Positions 5,871-13,556 of a DNA stretch of 39,467 nt are shown one piece after another; positions within the stretch are counted from its first letter, which is position 1, and each line of letters starts with the position of its first letter. The stretch is from contig CALMJU010000092.1 in the NCBI GenBank assembly GCA_937864465.1, positions 1 through 39,467 on the forward strand, read 5' to 3'. The stretch comes from an uncultured Acidobacteriota bacterium. Its GTDB lineage: Bacteria > Acidobacteriota > Polarisedimenticolia > Polarisedimenticolales > JAIQFR01. The notes beneath the pieces were generated by a model. The model saw only the letters and a program-made list of their open reading frames with translations, searched no databases and was not told where the DNA came from. A program made the translations under genes and the position numbers.

Positions 5871-7787
5871 TTGGCCTCGGACCGGAGCCGGAGAGGGATG
5901 CTCGCGCTCCTCTCGGCGGGGATCGCCTCGCTGGCGATCGCGGCGATGGCGCCGGTCCTCGACAACGGATTCACGAACTTCGACGACGGGCTCTACGTCT
6001 CGGACAACCCGCACATCCGCGCCGGGATCCGGATGGAGTCCCTCCGCTGGGCGCTCACGACGACGCGCGCCGCCAACTGGCACCCGCTGACCTGGCTCTC
6101 CCACATGCTCGACTGGGAGCTCTGGGGCGCGGACCCGCGGGGCCACCACCGGACCGGCCTCCTCCTCCACGCCGCGAACGCGGTCCTCCTGTTCCTGCTG
6201 CTCGACCGCGCGACGGGGCGGCGCGGTCCGAGCGCCTTCGTCGCGGCCCTCTTCGCCGCGCACCCGCTGCACGTCGAGTCGGTCGCGTGGGCCGCGGAGC
6301 GCAAGGACGTCCTGAGCGCCCTCTTCTGGATCCTATCGACCGCGGCCTACGTGGCCTACGCGCGCCGAGGCGGGGCGGCCCGCCTCGCGGCGGCGGCCGC
6401 CCTCCTGGGCCTCGGCCTCCTTGCGAAGCCGATGCTGGTGACGCTCCCGCTGACCCTGCTCCTCCTCGACTTCTGGCCGCTGGGCCGCTTCGAGGAGGCC
6501 CGGGCGCGAGAAGTCTTCCCGTGGCGCCTCCTCGCGGAGAAGACGCCGCTCCTCGCCCTCGCGGCCGCCTCCGCGCTCGCGACGCTCGCCGCCCAGCGGG
6601 CGGCGGGGGCGATCGGGCCGGCCGACGCCTACCCGCTCGCGACGCGCCTCGCGAACGCGGCGGTCTCCTCCGTCTCCTACCTCCGGAAGGCGGTCTGGCC
6701 CTCGGACCTCTCGCCGTTCTACCCGTACCCGGCGGGAGGACCGCCCGCCTGGAAGACGGCCGCGGCGATCGCGGTCCTCGCGGGGGTCACCGCGCTCGCG
6801 ATCCGGCTCCGGAGGTCCCGCCCGTACCTGCTCGCCGGCTGGCTCTTCTACCTCGTCACGCTCACCCCGGTTCTCGGCCTCGTCCAGGTCGGGAGACAGG
6901 CGATGGCCGACCGGTACACCTACGTGCCGCTCGTCGGGATCTTCGCGATGGTCGCGTGGACCGTCGCCGACCTCCTCCGCCACCCCCGCGCGGGAGCGGC
7001 GGCCCGGCGCATCGTCCCCGCGCTCGCCGTCCTCCTCCTCGCCGCCGCCGCCGCGCTCTCGCGCGCCCAGTCCGCCGTCTGGCGCGACTCGGTCTCGCTC
7101 TTCGAGCACGCCCTCGCCGTCACGGACGAGAACCAGGTCGCGCACAACAACCTCGCGCTCGCGCTCGCGGAGCGGGGCCGGACCGAGGAGGCGGCCGCCC
7201 ACTGGCGGGAGGCGATCCGGATCGACCCGGCGGGCGCGAAGGCGCGCGTCAACCTCGGCGGCCTCCTCGCCGACCAGGGCCGGCTCGAGGAGGCCTCGGC
7301 CCTGCTCGAGCGGGCGGCCGAGATCGACCCGCGCTCCTCCGACGCCCGCTGCAACCTCGGCATCGTCCGGTCGCGCCAGGGGCGCCCCCGCGAGGCGGTC
7401 GAGGCGCTCGAGGCCGCGCTCCGCCTCGACCCGGCGAGCGCGCGGGCGCACAACCGGCTCGGGATCGTGCTCGCGGAGGCGGGGAGGATCGACGAGGCCC
7501 TCGTCCACTTCGCGGCGGCGGCCGCGCTGGAGCCCGGGAACGCGAGGGCGCTCCTCAACTGGGGGCTGGCGCTCGCGTCCCGCGGCCGGTGGGAGGAGGC
7601 CGAGAGGCGGTTCGCCCGCGCCGCGCGGGAGAGCCCGGCCCTCGCCGAGGCGCGATACAACCTGGCGATGGCGAGGCTTGAGCTCGGGGACCTCGAGGGG
7701 GCGAGGCGCGAGGCGGAGGAGGCTCGCCGCCTGGGATTCGCGATCCCCCGGAGCCTCGACGACGCCCTCGCCCGCGCCGGCCGCTAG
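5871..7787 (+). CDS. TMTC-like multi-pass membrane glycosyltransferase with six C-terminal TPRs
   Basis: A 638-aa protein. The N-terminal ~400 residues hold about ten membrane helices of GT-C type, with an early extracytoplasmic FDDGLY motif (the acidic pair is the likely metal/donor site) and conserved blocks NWHPLTWLSHMLDWELWG, HPLHVESVAWAAERKDVLS and MADRYTYVPLVGIF. The C-terminal ~210 residues are six clear 34-residue TPRs. This order matches TMTC-type proteins, which in animals transfer mannose from a lipid carrier to protein Ser/Thr; bacterial relatives are uncharacterised. TTG 5871 is chosen because GGAGG lies seven bases upstream and the resulting N-terminus matches the length of the paralogue starting at 9784; ATG 5898 is the alternative. 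It converges with the PAS gene (4-base overlap at the stops). Sugar and acceptor are unknown. Confidence 0.8.
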   Translation: MASDRSRRGMLALLSAGIASLAIAAMAPVLDNGFTNFDDGLYVSDNPHIRAGIRMESLRWALTTTRAANWHPLTWLSHMLDWELWGADPRGHHRTGLLLHAANAVLLFLLLDRATGRRGPSAFVAALFAAHPLHVESVAWAAERKDVLSALFWILSTAAYVAYARRGGAARLAAAAALLGLGLLAKPMLVTLPLTLLLLDFWPLGRFEEARAREVFPWRLLAEKTPLLALAAASALATLAAQRAAGAIGPADAYPLATRLANAAVSSVSYLRKAVWPSDLSPFYPYPAGGPPAWKTAAAIAVLAGVTALAIRLRRSRPYLLAGWLFYLVTLTPVLGLVQVGRQAMADRYTYVPLVGIFAMVAWTVADLLRHPRAGAAARRIVPALAVLLLAAAAALSRAQSAVWRDSVSLFEHALAVTDENQVAHNNLALALAERGRTEEAAAHWREAIRIDPAGAKARVNLGGLLADQGRLEEASALLERAAEIDPRSSDARCNLGIVRSRQGRPREAVEALEAALRLDPASARAHNRLGIVLAEAGRIDEALVHFAAAAALEPGNARALLNWGLALASRGRWEEAERRFARAARESPALAEARYNLAMARLELGDLEGARREAEEARRLGFAIPRSLDDALARAGR

Positions 7788-8137
7788 CCCCGGTCGAACT
7801 CGGGGAGATCCTCGGGGATCGGGAGCGAGATCTCGACGACCCCGGCGAACCGGCCCCCCTCGAACCAGGGGAGCTGGTGGACGATCTTCCGGAGGCCCCG
7901 CTTCCGGATCGTGTAGTGGTTGGGGGAGGGGCTCTCGTGAAGGGCCCGGGTCTTCGTCCTCGCCGGCTCCGGGTGGCAGTCGAAGACGCTCTTCCCGACG
8001 AGCGCGCCTCCCCCGTCCCCGGCGAACAGCTCCCGCGCCCTCGCGTTCATCGCGAGGATCGTCCCCCGCCGATCGGTGACGGTCGCCGCCGCTTCGAGCC
8101 CCTCGATCCACGCCGGGATCCCGATCCTCTCGCTCAT
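7784..8137 (-). CDS. Stand-alone PAS domain protein
   Basis: A 117-aa protein that is essentially one PAS fold: ATVTDRRGTILAMNARARELF is the first half, then a Cys-His-Pro-Glu-Pro-Ala-Arg segment and an IVHQLPWFEGGRFAGVVEIS finish typical of single-domain PAS proteins related to the C-terminus of DUF438. There is no kinase, HTH or cyclase output. It could bind a small ligand or haem and pass a signal by protein contact; the nearby RsbW-like ATPase is one possible partner, by context only. The start at 8137 (MSERIG) has a GGGAG about nine bases upstream; ATG 8152 is possible. Confidence 0.75.
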   Translation of the reverse strand: MSERIGIPAWIEGLEAAATVTDRRGTILAMNARARELFAGDGGGALVGKSVFDCHPEPARTKTRALHESPSPNHYTIRKRGLRKIVHQLPWFEGGRFAGVVEISLPIPEDLPEFDRG

Positions 8138-8180
8138 CTCGCCCGCTCCCATCGTTTCCGCGCCCTGCGGCGCGGCCCCC

Positions 8181-9050
8181 TCACGTCGCCATCCGCATCG
8201 CCCCGGGGAGCGCCTCGATCGGCACCGGCTCCGCGCCGACCGTGCCGATCAGCTCGCCGTCCGCCTGCAGGAGGAGCGGACGGTCGGCGGAGACCGTCAC
8301 GCGGCGGGAGCGCAGGACCGAGACCTCGGGGCGCCGCACGTGGCGGCCTCGGTACACCAGCGGAGCGAGGCGGAGGAGCCTCCCCCGCGGCATCTCGCGC
8401 ACGACGACGATCTCCAGCATCCCGTCGTCCGGCCGCGCGCCGGGGGCGACGCGCATGCCGCCCCCGAAGCGGGTCGTGTTCGCCACCGCGACGAGGGTCA
8501 CTCGCCCCTCGAACGCGCCGGCGTCGTGCTCGACCCGGACGAGCGGCGGGACGAAGCGGAAGAGCGTTCGGACGAGCGAATACGGATAGACCAGCGGCCC
8601 GCGGAGGAACCGCGCCCGCTCGTTCGCGAACTTCACGACCTCGCCGTCGAATCCGATCCCGGCCACCGTCAGGAAAATCCGGCCTCCCGCCCGCCCCGCG
8701 TCGAGCGGGCGCGGCTCCGCCTCGACCGCGCGGCGGAGCGCCTCGCGGAGGTCCCGGGCCGAACCGAGGTCCGCGGCCAGGTCGTTGCCGCAACCCACCG
8801 GGACCACGCCGAGGGCGCAGCCCGATCCCGCCAGGGCCTGCGCGGCGTGGTGCAGGGTGCCGTCCCCCCCGATCGCCACGAGCCGGTCGGCCCCCGCGCG
8901 GACGGCGTCCGCCGCGATCCGCGTCGCGTCGGGGCCGTCGCGCGACTCCTCGACCGGGGCGTCGAGGCGCTTCGCCAGGGCGCGGACGGCGGCGATCGCC
9001 GCTCGGCCCCTCTCCCTTCCCGCGGCCGGGTTGACGAGGAACCGGATCAT
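8181..9050 (-). CDS. Diacylglycerol kinase-family lipid kinase (YegS/DgkB type)
   Basis: A 289-aa cytosolic lipid kinase. It begins MIRFLVNPAAGRERG, has the nucleotide-binding signature AIGGDGTLHHA, then VVPVGCGNDLAADLG and FLTVAGIGFDGEV, all features of the DAGK catalytic family. The C-terminal half is the beta-rich lipid-binding domain. Relatives phosphorylate diacylglycerol, sphingoid bases or similar lipid alcohols at the membrane; the substrate here cannot be read from sequence. ATG 9050 has a purine-rich AAGGGG upstream; a GTG at 9065 is an alternative. It sits between two membrane glycosyltransferase-like genes, so a role in recycling a lipid product or carrier is conceivable. Confidence 0.88.
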   Translation of the reverse strand: MIRFLVNPAAGRERGRAAIAAVRALAKRLDAPVEESRDGPDATRIAADAVRAGADRLVAIGGDGTLHHAAQALAGSGCALGVVPVGCGNDLAADLGSARDLREALRRAVEAEPRPLDAGRAGGRIFLTVAGIGFDGEVVKFANERARFLRGPLVYPYSLVRTLFRFVPPLVRVEHDAGAFEGRVTLVAVANTTRFGGGMRVAPGARPDDGMLEIVVVREMPRGRLLRLAPLVYRGRHVRRPEVSVLRSRRVTVSADRPLLLQADGELIGTVGAEPVPIEALPGAMRMAT

Positions 9051-9147
9051 CGCCCCTTCCCCCACGCCCGTCGCTGCAACCGGCTGCGAGGCGGGCCGTA
9101 CGCTGCTTCCGGGCGCGGCCTCTCCGGGCTCCCCCCGGGGCGGGACC

Positions 9148-9153
9148 TATGTT
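9148..9153 (+). promoter_or_regulatory. AT-rich -10-like box upstream of the RsbW-like gene
   Basis: TATGTT at 9148-9153 lies in a short AT-rich island (9145-9161) between the divergent lipid-kinase and RsbW-like genes. There is no clear -35 box. A transcript starting near 9160 would have a 48-base leader with an SD before TTG 9208. Confidence 0.3.
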
Positions 9154-9207
9154 ATGACGTTGGGCCCAGCCCGCGTCCGGGCGGGGCCGATGCCTCCGGG
9201 AGGAGCG

Positions 9208-9732
9208 TTGAAGACGGAACCGACCGCGACGAGCGGCGAGCGGGATCACGCGACGGCGTTCCCGTTCGACCGCCGGAACCTGGCGCTGCGGTTCCGCGCG
9301 ATCCTCCCGAGCACGCGAGAGGCGATCTGCCGCGGGGTCGAGAAGGTCGTCGACCTGGCGCTCTCGGCCGGCTGCCTGGGTGCGGAGGCGGCCGACGTGG
9401 AGATCGCCCTCCGCGAGGCGCTCGCCAACGCGGTGATCCACGGCAACGGCTGCCGGCCGGGGAAGCCGGTCCGCCTCCGATGCTACGGCGAAGCCGGCGA
9501 GGGGCTGCTGATCGTGGTCCGCGACGAGGGGAAAGGCTTCGACCCCGAGACGGTCCCGGACCCCCGGGACGGCGTGAGGCGAGAGCTTCCCCACGGCCGC
9601 GGGATCTTCCTGATGCGGATGCTCATGGACCGGGTGGAGCACCGCAGGGGCGGGCGCGAGGTCCTTCTGTTCAAGGAGTACCGCGCCCCCGCGCGGGGGC
9701 GGCGGGCGCGGCGGCGCCCCGCTCCCGAGTGA
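9208..9732 (+). CDS. RsbW-like ATP-binding protein (anti-sigma factor / serine kinase family)
   Basis: A 174-aa GHKL ATPase without a dimerisation domain. The N box is EIALREALANAVIHGN, the G1 box VRDEGKGFDP and the G2 region HGRGIFLMRMLMD, the HATPase_c_2 pattern of RsbW/SpoIIAB-type proteins. Such proteins bind a sigma factor and phosphorylate an anti-anti-sigma (STAS) partner on Ser. No sigma factor, STAS protein or PP2C phosphatase is encoded in the window, so the partner is elsewhere. Start: TTG 9208 has GGGAGGAG just upstream; ATG 9190 is in frame but has no SD. The C-terminus is a basic tail rich in Arg. It ends 51 bases before the second TMTC-like gene and could be cotranscribed with it. 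Confidence 0.85.
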   Translation: MKTEPTATSGERDHATAFPFDRRNLALRFRAILPSTREAICRGVEKVVDLALSAGCLGAEAADVEIALREALANAVIHGNGCRPGKPVRLRCYGEAGEGLLIVVRDEGKGFDPETVPDPRDGVRRELPHGRGIFLMRMLMDRVEHRRGGREVLLFKEYRAPARGRRARRRPAPE

Positions 9733-9771
9733 CCGCCGGAGCCCGGGAGCTCGCGCTCCCCCGCCTTGCGA

Positions 9772-9777
9772 TACGAT
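9772..9777 (+). promoter_or_regulatory. -10-like box giving a possible leaderless start
   Basis: TACGAT, then six bases, then ATG 9784, with no SD. The -35 region is not recognisable. The spacing repeats that seen before cinA and the alkyltransferase-like gene. Confidence 0.3.
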
Positions 9778-9783
9778 GACCGC

Positions 9784-11661
9784 ATGAAGGCCCGGCGCCC
9801 GCGCGTTCTCCTCGCCGCGATCGCCGCGGTCCTCTGCGCGGCGACGCTCGCCGCATACGCCCCGGCGCTCCGCGCCGGGTTCATCGAGTCCTTCGACGAC
9901 GTGGACTACGTCACGAAGAACCCGATGGTGCGGGAAGGGTTGTCCCGCGAGGGGATGGTCCACGCCTTCACTCGATGGCACGCGACGAACTGGCACCCGC
10001 TCACCTGGATCTCCCACATGCTGGACTGCGAGATCTGGGGGCTCGACGCGCGCGGCCATCATGGGACCAGCCTCCTCCTCCACGCCGCGAACGCGGTGCT
10101 CCTCCTCCTCGCGCTGGATCGGCTGACCGGCGCGACCTGGCGCTCCGCCTTCGTAGCGGCGCTCTTCGCCCTCCACCCGCTGCACGTCGAGTCGGCCGCC
10201 TGGATCGCGGAGCGCAAGGACGTGCTGAGCACGTTGTTCTGGTGGGCCGCACTCCTCGCCTGGGCGGGCTACGCCCGCCGTCCGGGGGCGGCGCGCTACT
10301 CGCTCGTCGTCGTCCTCCATGCGCTGGCCCTCCTTTCGAAGCCGATGTCGGTCACGCTGCCGTTCACGCTGCTCCTGCTCGACTTCTGGCCGCTCGGGCG
10401 CCTCAGGCTCGATTCCCCGACGCTCGCCCGCGACGCGCGGCGCCTCGTCGCCGAGAAGGTCCCCCTCCTCCTCCTGTCGGCGGTCTCGAGCGTCGTGACG
10501 TACCGGGTGCAGGAGGCCGCGGGCGCGATGGCGACCTCCGACGTGCTGCCCCTGGCAGGGCGGGTCGCGAACGCCGCCCTCGCGTACGTGAAGTACCTCC
10601 TGCTCGCCGCGTGGCCGGCCGGGCTCGCCCCGTTCTACCCGCTCCCGTCGGGAGGCGTCCCGGCCTGGCAGGCGCTCGCGGCCGCGGCGATCCTGGCCGG
10701 GACGACATGGTTCGCGGTCCGCGCCGCCCGGGCGAGGCCGTGGCTCGCCTTCGGCTGGCTCTGGTACCTCGGGACGCTCGTCCCGGTGATCGGCATCGTC
10801 CAGGTCGGGCAGCAGTCCATGGCCGACCGGTACACGTACGTGCCGCTCGTGGGCATCTTCGTCGTCGTCGCCTGGGGGATCGCGGAGGCGGCGGAGCGGA
10901 TCCCCGCGCGCGTGCGCACGGCGGCGCTCGGCGCGGCGGCGGCGGCGGTCCTCCTCGCCTTCGGCTGGGTCACGCGGGCCCAGGCGGCGGTCTGGAGAGA
11001 CGGCGTCACCCTGTTCGAGCACGCGATCGCCGTCACCGAGGAGAACGCGGTGGCGCACCAGAACCTCGGCGCGGCGCTCGCGCTCCGCGGGCGCCTCGAC
11101 GACGCGATGCGCCACTATCGGGAGGCGATCCGCATCCACCCGGGGTACGTCAAGGCCCTCAACAGCCTGGGGGGCGCGCTCTTGATGCAGGGCCGGGCCG
11201 CGGAGGCGCTGGGGCCGATCGGGGAGGCGGTGCGGATCGATCCGGAGAGCTCCGATGCACGGTACAACCTCGGCCTCGCCCTGGCCGCCGCGGGCCGTCC
11301 CGCGGAGGCCGCGGCGGCGTACGGGGAGGCCCGGCGTCTCGACCCGTCGGCCGCGGGCCCGAGCTACAGCCTCGCCGTTCTCGCGCTCCAGGAGGGGCGC
11401 CCGGAGGCGGCGGCGGACGGATTCCGCCGCGCGCTCGAGATCGATCCCTCGATGGCCGACGCCGAACTGGGGCTGGGGCTGGCGCTCGACCGCCTCGGCC
11501 GGACGCGCGAGGCCGAATCCCATCTCGACCGGGCGGCCCGGTCCCGGCCGGGGAACGCGCGCGCGTGGCGCGAGCTCGCGCGGGTGCGCCTGGCCCTAGG
11601 GGATCGGGCGGGCGCCGAGAGCGCGGCGCGCGCCGCCGCGGCGGCCTCCCGGGCCGAGTGA
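9784..11661 (+). CDS. TMTC-like multi-pass membrane glycosyltransferase with six TPRs (paralogue of 5871-7787)
   Basis: A 625-aa protein collinear with the gene at 5871-7787. Both share the loop-1 acidic pair (SFDDVDY here), NWHPLTWISHMLDCEIWG, HPLHVESAAWIAERKDVLS, the LLLLDFWPLGRL block and MADRYTYVPLVGIF, then six TPRs from about residue 420. The N-terminus MKARRPRVLLAAI is a basic anchor followed by the first membrane helix. The two genes look like an old duplication with strong constraint on the extracytoplasmic loops and weaker constraint on the TPRs, consistent with the same chemistry on different protein partners. No SD precedes the ATG. Function as a protein O-glycosyltransferase is inferred from the TMTC family. 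Confidence 0.8.
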   Translation: MKARRPRVLLAAIAAVLCAATLAAYAPALRAGFIESFDDVDYVTKNPMVREGLSREGMVHAFTRWHATNWHPLTWISHMLDCEIWGLDARGHHGTSLLLHAANAVLLLLALDRLTGATWRSAFVAALFALHPLHVESAAWIAERKDVLSTLFWWAALLAWAGYARRPGAARYSLVVVLHALALLSKPMSVTLPFTLLLLDFWPLGRLRLDSPTLARDARRLVAEKVPLLLLSAVSSVVTYRVQEAAGAMATSDVLPLAGRVANAALAYVKYLLLAAWPAGLAPFYPLPSGGVPAWQALAAAAILAGTTWFAVRAARARPWLAFGWLWYLGTLVPVIGIVQVGQQSMADRYTYVPLVGIFVVVAWGIAEAAERIPARVRTAALGAAAAAVLLAFGWVTRAQAAVWRDGVTLFEHAIAVTEENAVAHQNLGAALALRGRLDDAMRHYREAIRIHPGYVKALNSLGGALLMQGRAAEALGPIGEAVRIDPESSDARYNLGLALAAAGRPAEAAAAYGEARRLDPSAAGPSYSLAVLALQEGRPEAAADGFRRALEIDPSMADAELGLGLALDRLGRTREAESHLDRAARSRPGNARAWRELARVRLALGDRAGAESAARAAAAASRAE

Positions 11662-11665
11662 CGTC

Positions 11666-12814
11666 TCAGGCCGCGAAGGCCCGCTCGAGCCGCGCCACCC
11701 CCTCGTCGATCGTCTCCTCCCGCTTGCAGAAGGCGAAGCGCACGAGGTGGCGGAACGGGGCCGGGTCCTCGCAGAAGGCCGCGACGGGAATCGCCGCGAC
11801 CCCGGCGCGCGAGGGGAGATCGCGGCAGAACCTCTCCCCGTCGTCCCCGCCGAGATGCCTCGCGTCGGCGACCGCGAAGTACGTGCCGGCGGGCGGGCGG
11901 ATCTCGAAGCCCGCGCGGGCGAGACCTTCGGTGAGGCGGGCCCTGAGGCCGCGGTAGCGGTCGAGGAACTCGCGGTAGTAGGCGTCCGGCGCGGCGAGGG
12001 CGGCCGCCACGGCGAGCTGGAACGGGGGGGGCGTGCAGAACGTGACGAACTGGTGCGAGGCCCGGACGGCGGCGGAGAGGTCGCGCGGCGCGCAGGCGAA
12101 GCCGATCTTCCATCCGGTCAGGCTGAACGTCTTCCCCGAGGACGAGATCATGACGGTCCGCTCCCGCATGCCCGGCAGGGAAGCGAGCGGCACGTGCTCT
12201 CCCTCGAAGACGAGGTGCTCGTACACCTCGTCGGTCACCGCGAGGAGGTCCCTCTCGCGGCAGACCGACGCGATCGCCGCGAGCTCCTCGCGCGAGAACA
12301 CCTTGCCGAGCGGGTTGTGGGGGGAATTCAGGATCAGGAGGCGGGTCCGACGCCCGATCGCCGCCGACAGCGCCGAGGCCTCGAGCCGGAACGCGGGCGG
12401 GAGCAGGGGGACCGTCCTCGCGACCGCCCCGGCGAGGGCGATCGACGGACGGTACGCGTCGTAAGCGGGATCGAAGACGACGACCTCGTCTCCCGGCTCG
12501 CAGAGCGCCTGGATGGTCGAGAACAGCGCCTCGGTCGCCCCCGAGAACACGGTGACCTCCGAGTCGGGGTCGTACGCGAGGCCGTAGAAGCGCTTCCGGT
12601 GCTCGGCGACGGCCCGCGCCAGCGTCGGGAGGCCCGCGGACCGGCAGTACTGGCTCTCGCCGGCGCGGATCGCGGCGATCGCGGCATTTTTGACGAACTC
12701 CGGGCCGTCGAAGTCCGGGAAGCCCTGGCCGAGATTGACGGAGCGCGTCTCGACGGCGAGACGGGTCATCTCGGTGAAGATGCTCGTGCCGAACTGGACG
12801 AGGCGCCGGTTCAT
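11666..12814 (-). CDS. PLP-dependent class I/II aminotransferase (kynurenine/methionine aminotransferase-like)
   Basis: A 382-aa fold-type I aminotransferase. Visible landmarks are VNLGQGFPDFDGPEF (substrate loop), VTVFSGATEALFSTIQAL, the NSPHNPLGK motif, DEVYEHLVFEG and the PLP lysine Lys228 in SSSGKTFSLTGWKIG. The sequence is closest in style to the YbdL/KAT group, which transaminates methionine, kynurenine or aromatic residues with 2-oxo acids. Aromatic or methionine 2-oxo acids made here could feed the indolepyruvate oxidoreductase encoded at 13557-15934; this link is inference. The ATG at 12814 follows GAAGG; a far upstream in-frame ATG is ignored because conservation begins at MNRRLVQFG. 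Confidence 0.9.
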   Translation of the reverse strand: MNRRLVQFGTSIFTEMTRLAVETRSVNLGQGFPDFDGPEFVKNAAIAAIRAGESQYCRSAGLPTLARAVAEHRKRFYGLAYDPDSEVTVFSGATEALFSTIQALCEPGDEVVVFDPAYDAYRPSIALAGAVARTVPLLPPAFRLEASALSAAIGRRTRLLILNSPHNPLGKVFSREELAAIASVCRERDLLAVTDEVYEHLVFEGEHVPLASLPGMRERTVMISSSGKTFSLTGWKIGFACAPRDLSAAVRASHQFVTFCTPPPFQLAVAAALAAPDAYYREFLDRYRGLRARLTEGLARAGFEIRPPAGTYFAVADARHLGGDDGERFCRDLPSRAGVAAIPVAAFCEDPAPFRHLVRFAFCKREETIDEGVARLERAFAA

Positions 12815-12889
12815 GGGGGCCCTTCTCGGGTTTCTCATGGGAGCGAAAGTCTGCCAGAGAGAAGGGCGGCGCGAAAGGTGGGGCGCCGG

Positions 12890-12918
12890 TTGAAATCCGC
12901 TCGGAAACGTCCTATAAC
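12890..12918 (+). promoter_or_regulatory. Near-consensus sigma70-type promoter
   Basis: TTGAAA (12890-12895), exactly 17 bases, TATAAC (12913-12918). Each hexamer matches the consensus in five of six positions, the best-matching pair of boxes found in the window. It drives the small secreted protein at 13029, with a leader of about 105 bases. Confidence 0.7.
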
Positions 12919-13028
12919 CGGGGCGCTCCGTCCCGCAGGAGAGGGGCGCACGGGCGCAGCTCGGCGGGGGGAGGGAGATCGAGGGGTCCTCGTCGCCCGG
13001 GCCCGAGTCCAGGAGCGCGGAGAGCAAC

Positions 13029-13475
13029 ATGCGCGGCAAACTCTTCACGACGGCGCTCGCAGCGGTCTGCGTGGTCCTGCTCGCGGGTCCGGCCCTCGCG
13101 GCCGACGAGATGACGGCCGGCGGATTTCTCCTCTCGATCGCGGGGCTCAAGGGGCTTCCCGCAGCGGACGCTCCGACCGCAGCCGGGGCCCTGCGCGCCT
13201 CCGGCTACGCGATCCCGGAGATCGAGCCGAACACGCCGCTCACCGAGAGGATCGTCGTGGACATCGCGGCCGCGCTCGGGCTCCAGGTCACGACGACCCG
13301 CCCCGACGCCCCGTTCACGAGCGAACAGGCGGACGCGTTCCTGGCCGCCTTCGCGGCAGAGATCGCCGGAGGGAGCCGGAGCGGCGAGCAGACGGCGACG
13401 GACGACGAGGATGAGATGCAGAAGAGTCAGGCCCGCCGGAGGGGCCGGACCCGCTCCAGGTCCGAGCCGATCTGA
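13029..13475 (+). CDS. Small secreted protein of unknown function
   Basis: A 148-aa protein with a clear Sec signal peptide: basic start, hydrophobic VCVVLLAGPALA, cleavage after ALA. The mature part is about 80 residues of mixed helix with a Pro/Thr turn, then an acidic patch (TDDEDE) and a strongly basic Arg/Ser tail (RRRGRTRSRS). No known domain is recognised. The mature sequence (GFLLSIAGLKGLPAADAPT and TPLTERIVVDIAAALGL) looks like a small helical periplasmic domain. It has its own near-consensus promoter, which suggests substantial expression. The charged C-terminus could bind nucleic acid, lipid A or another polyanion; this is speculation. Confidence 0.7.
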   Translation: MRGKLFTTALAAVCVVLLAGPALAADEMTAGGFLLSIAGLKGLPAADAPTAAGALRASGYAIPEIEPNTPLTERIVVDIAAALGLQVTTTRPDAPFTSEQADAFLAAFAAEIAGGSRSGEQTATDDEDEMQKSQARRRGRTRSRSEPI

Positions 13476-13500
13476 CTCCTTGCCCCCCAGGTTGTAGAAT
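13472..13500 (+). promoter_or_regulatory. Probable promoter of iorAB
   Basis: CTGACT (13472-13477), 17 bases, TAGAAT (13495-13500). The -35 box overlaps the stop codon of the upstream secreted-protein gene. A transcript from here would have a leader of about 50 bases before the iorA ATG at 13557. Confidence 0.5.
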
Positions 13501-13556
13501 CCCGGTCCCGTCCCGGATCGAGACGCCGGCCGCACGACGGCCCGCGGGGAACGAGC

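Noticed and set aside
6920-7660. Minus-strand frame of 246 codons inside the first TMTC-like gene
   Set aside because: It is the antisense shadow of the TPR region, Ala/Ser/Arg-rich without any domain pattern.
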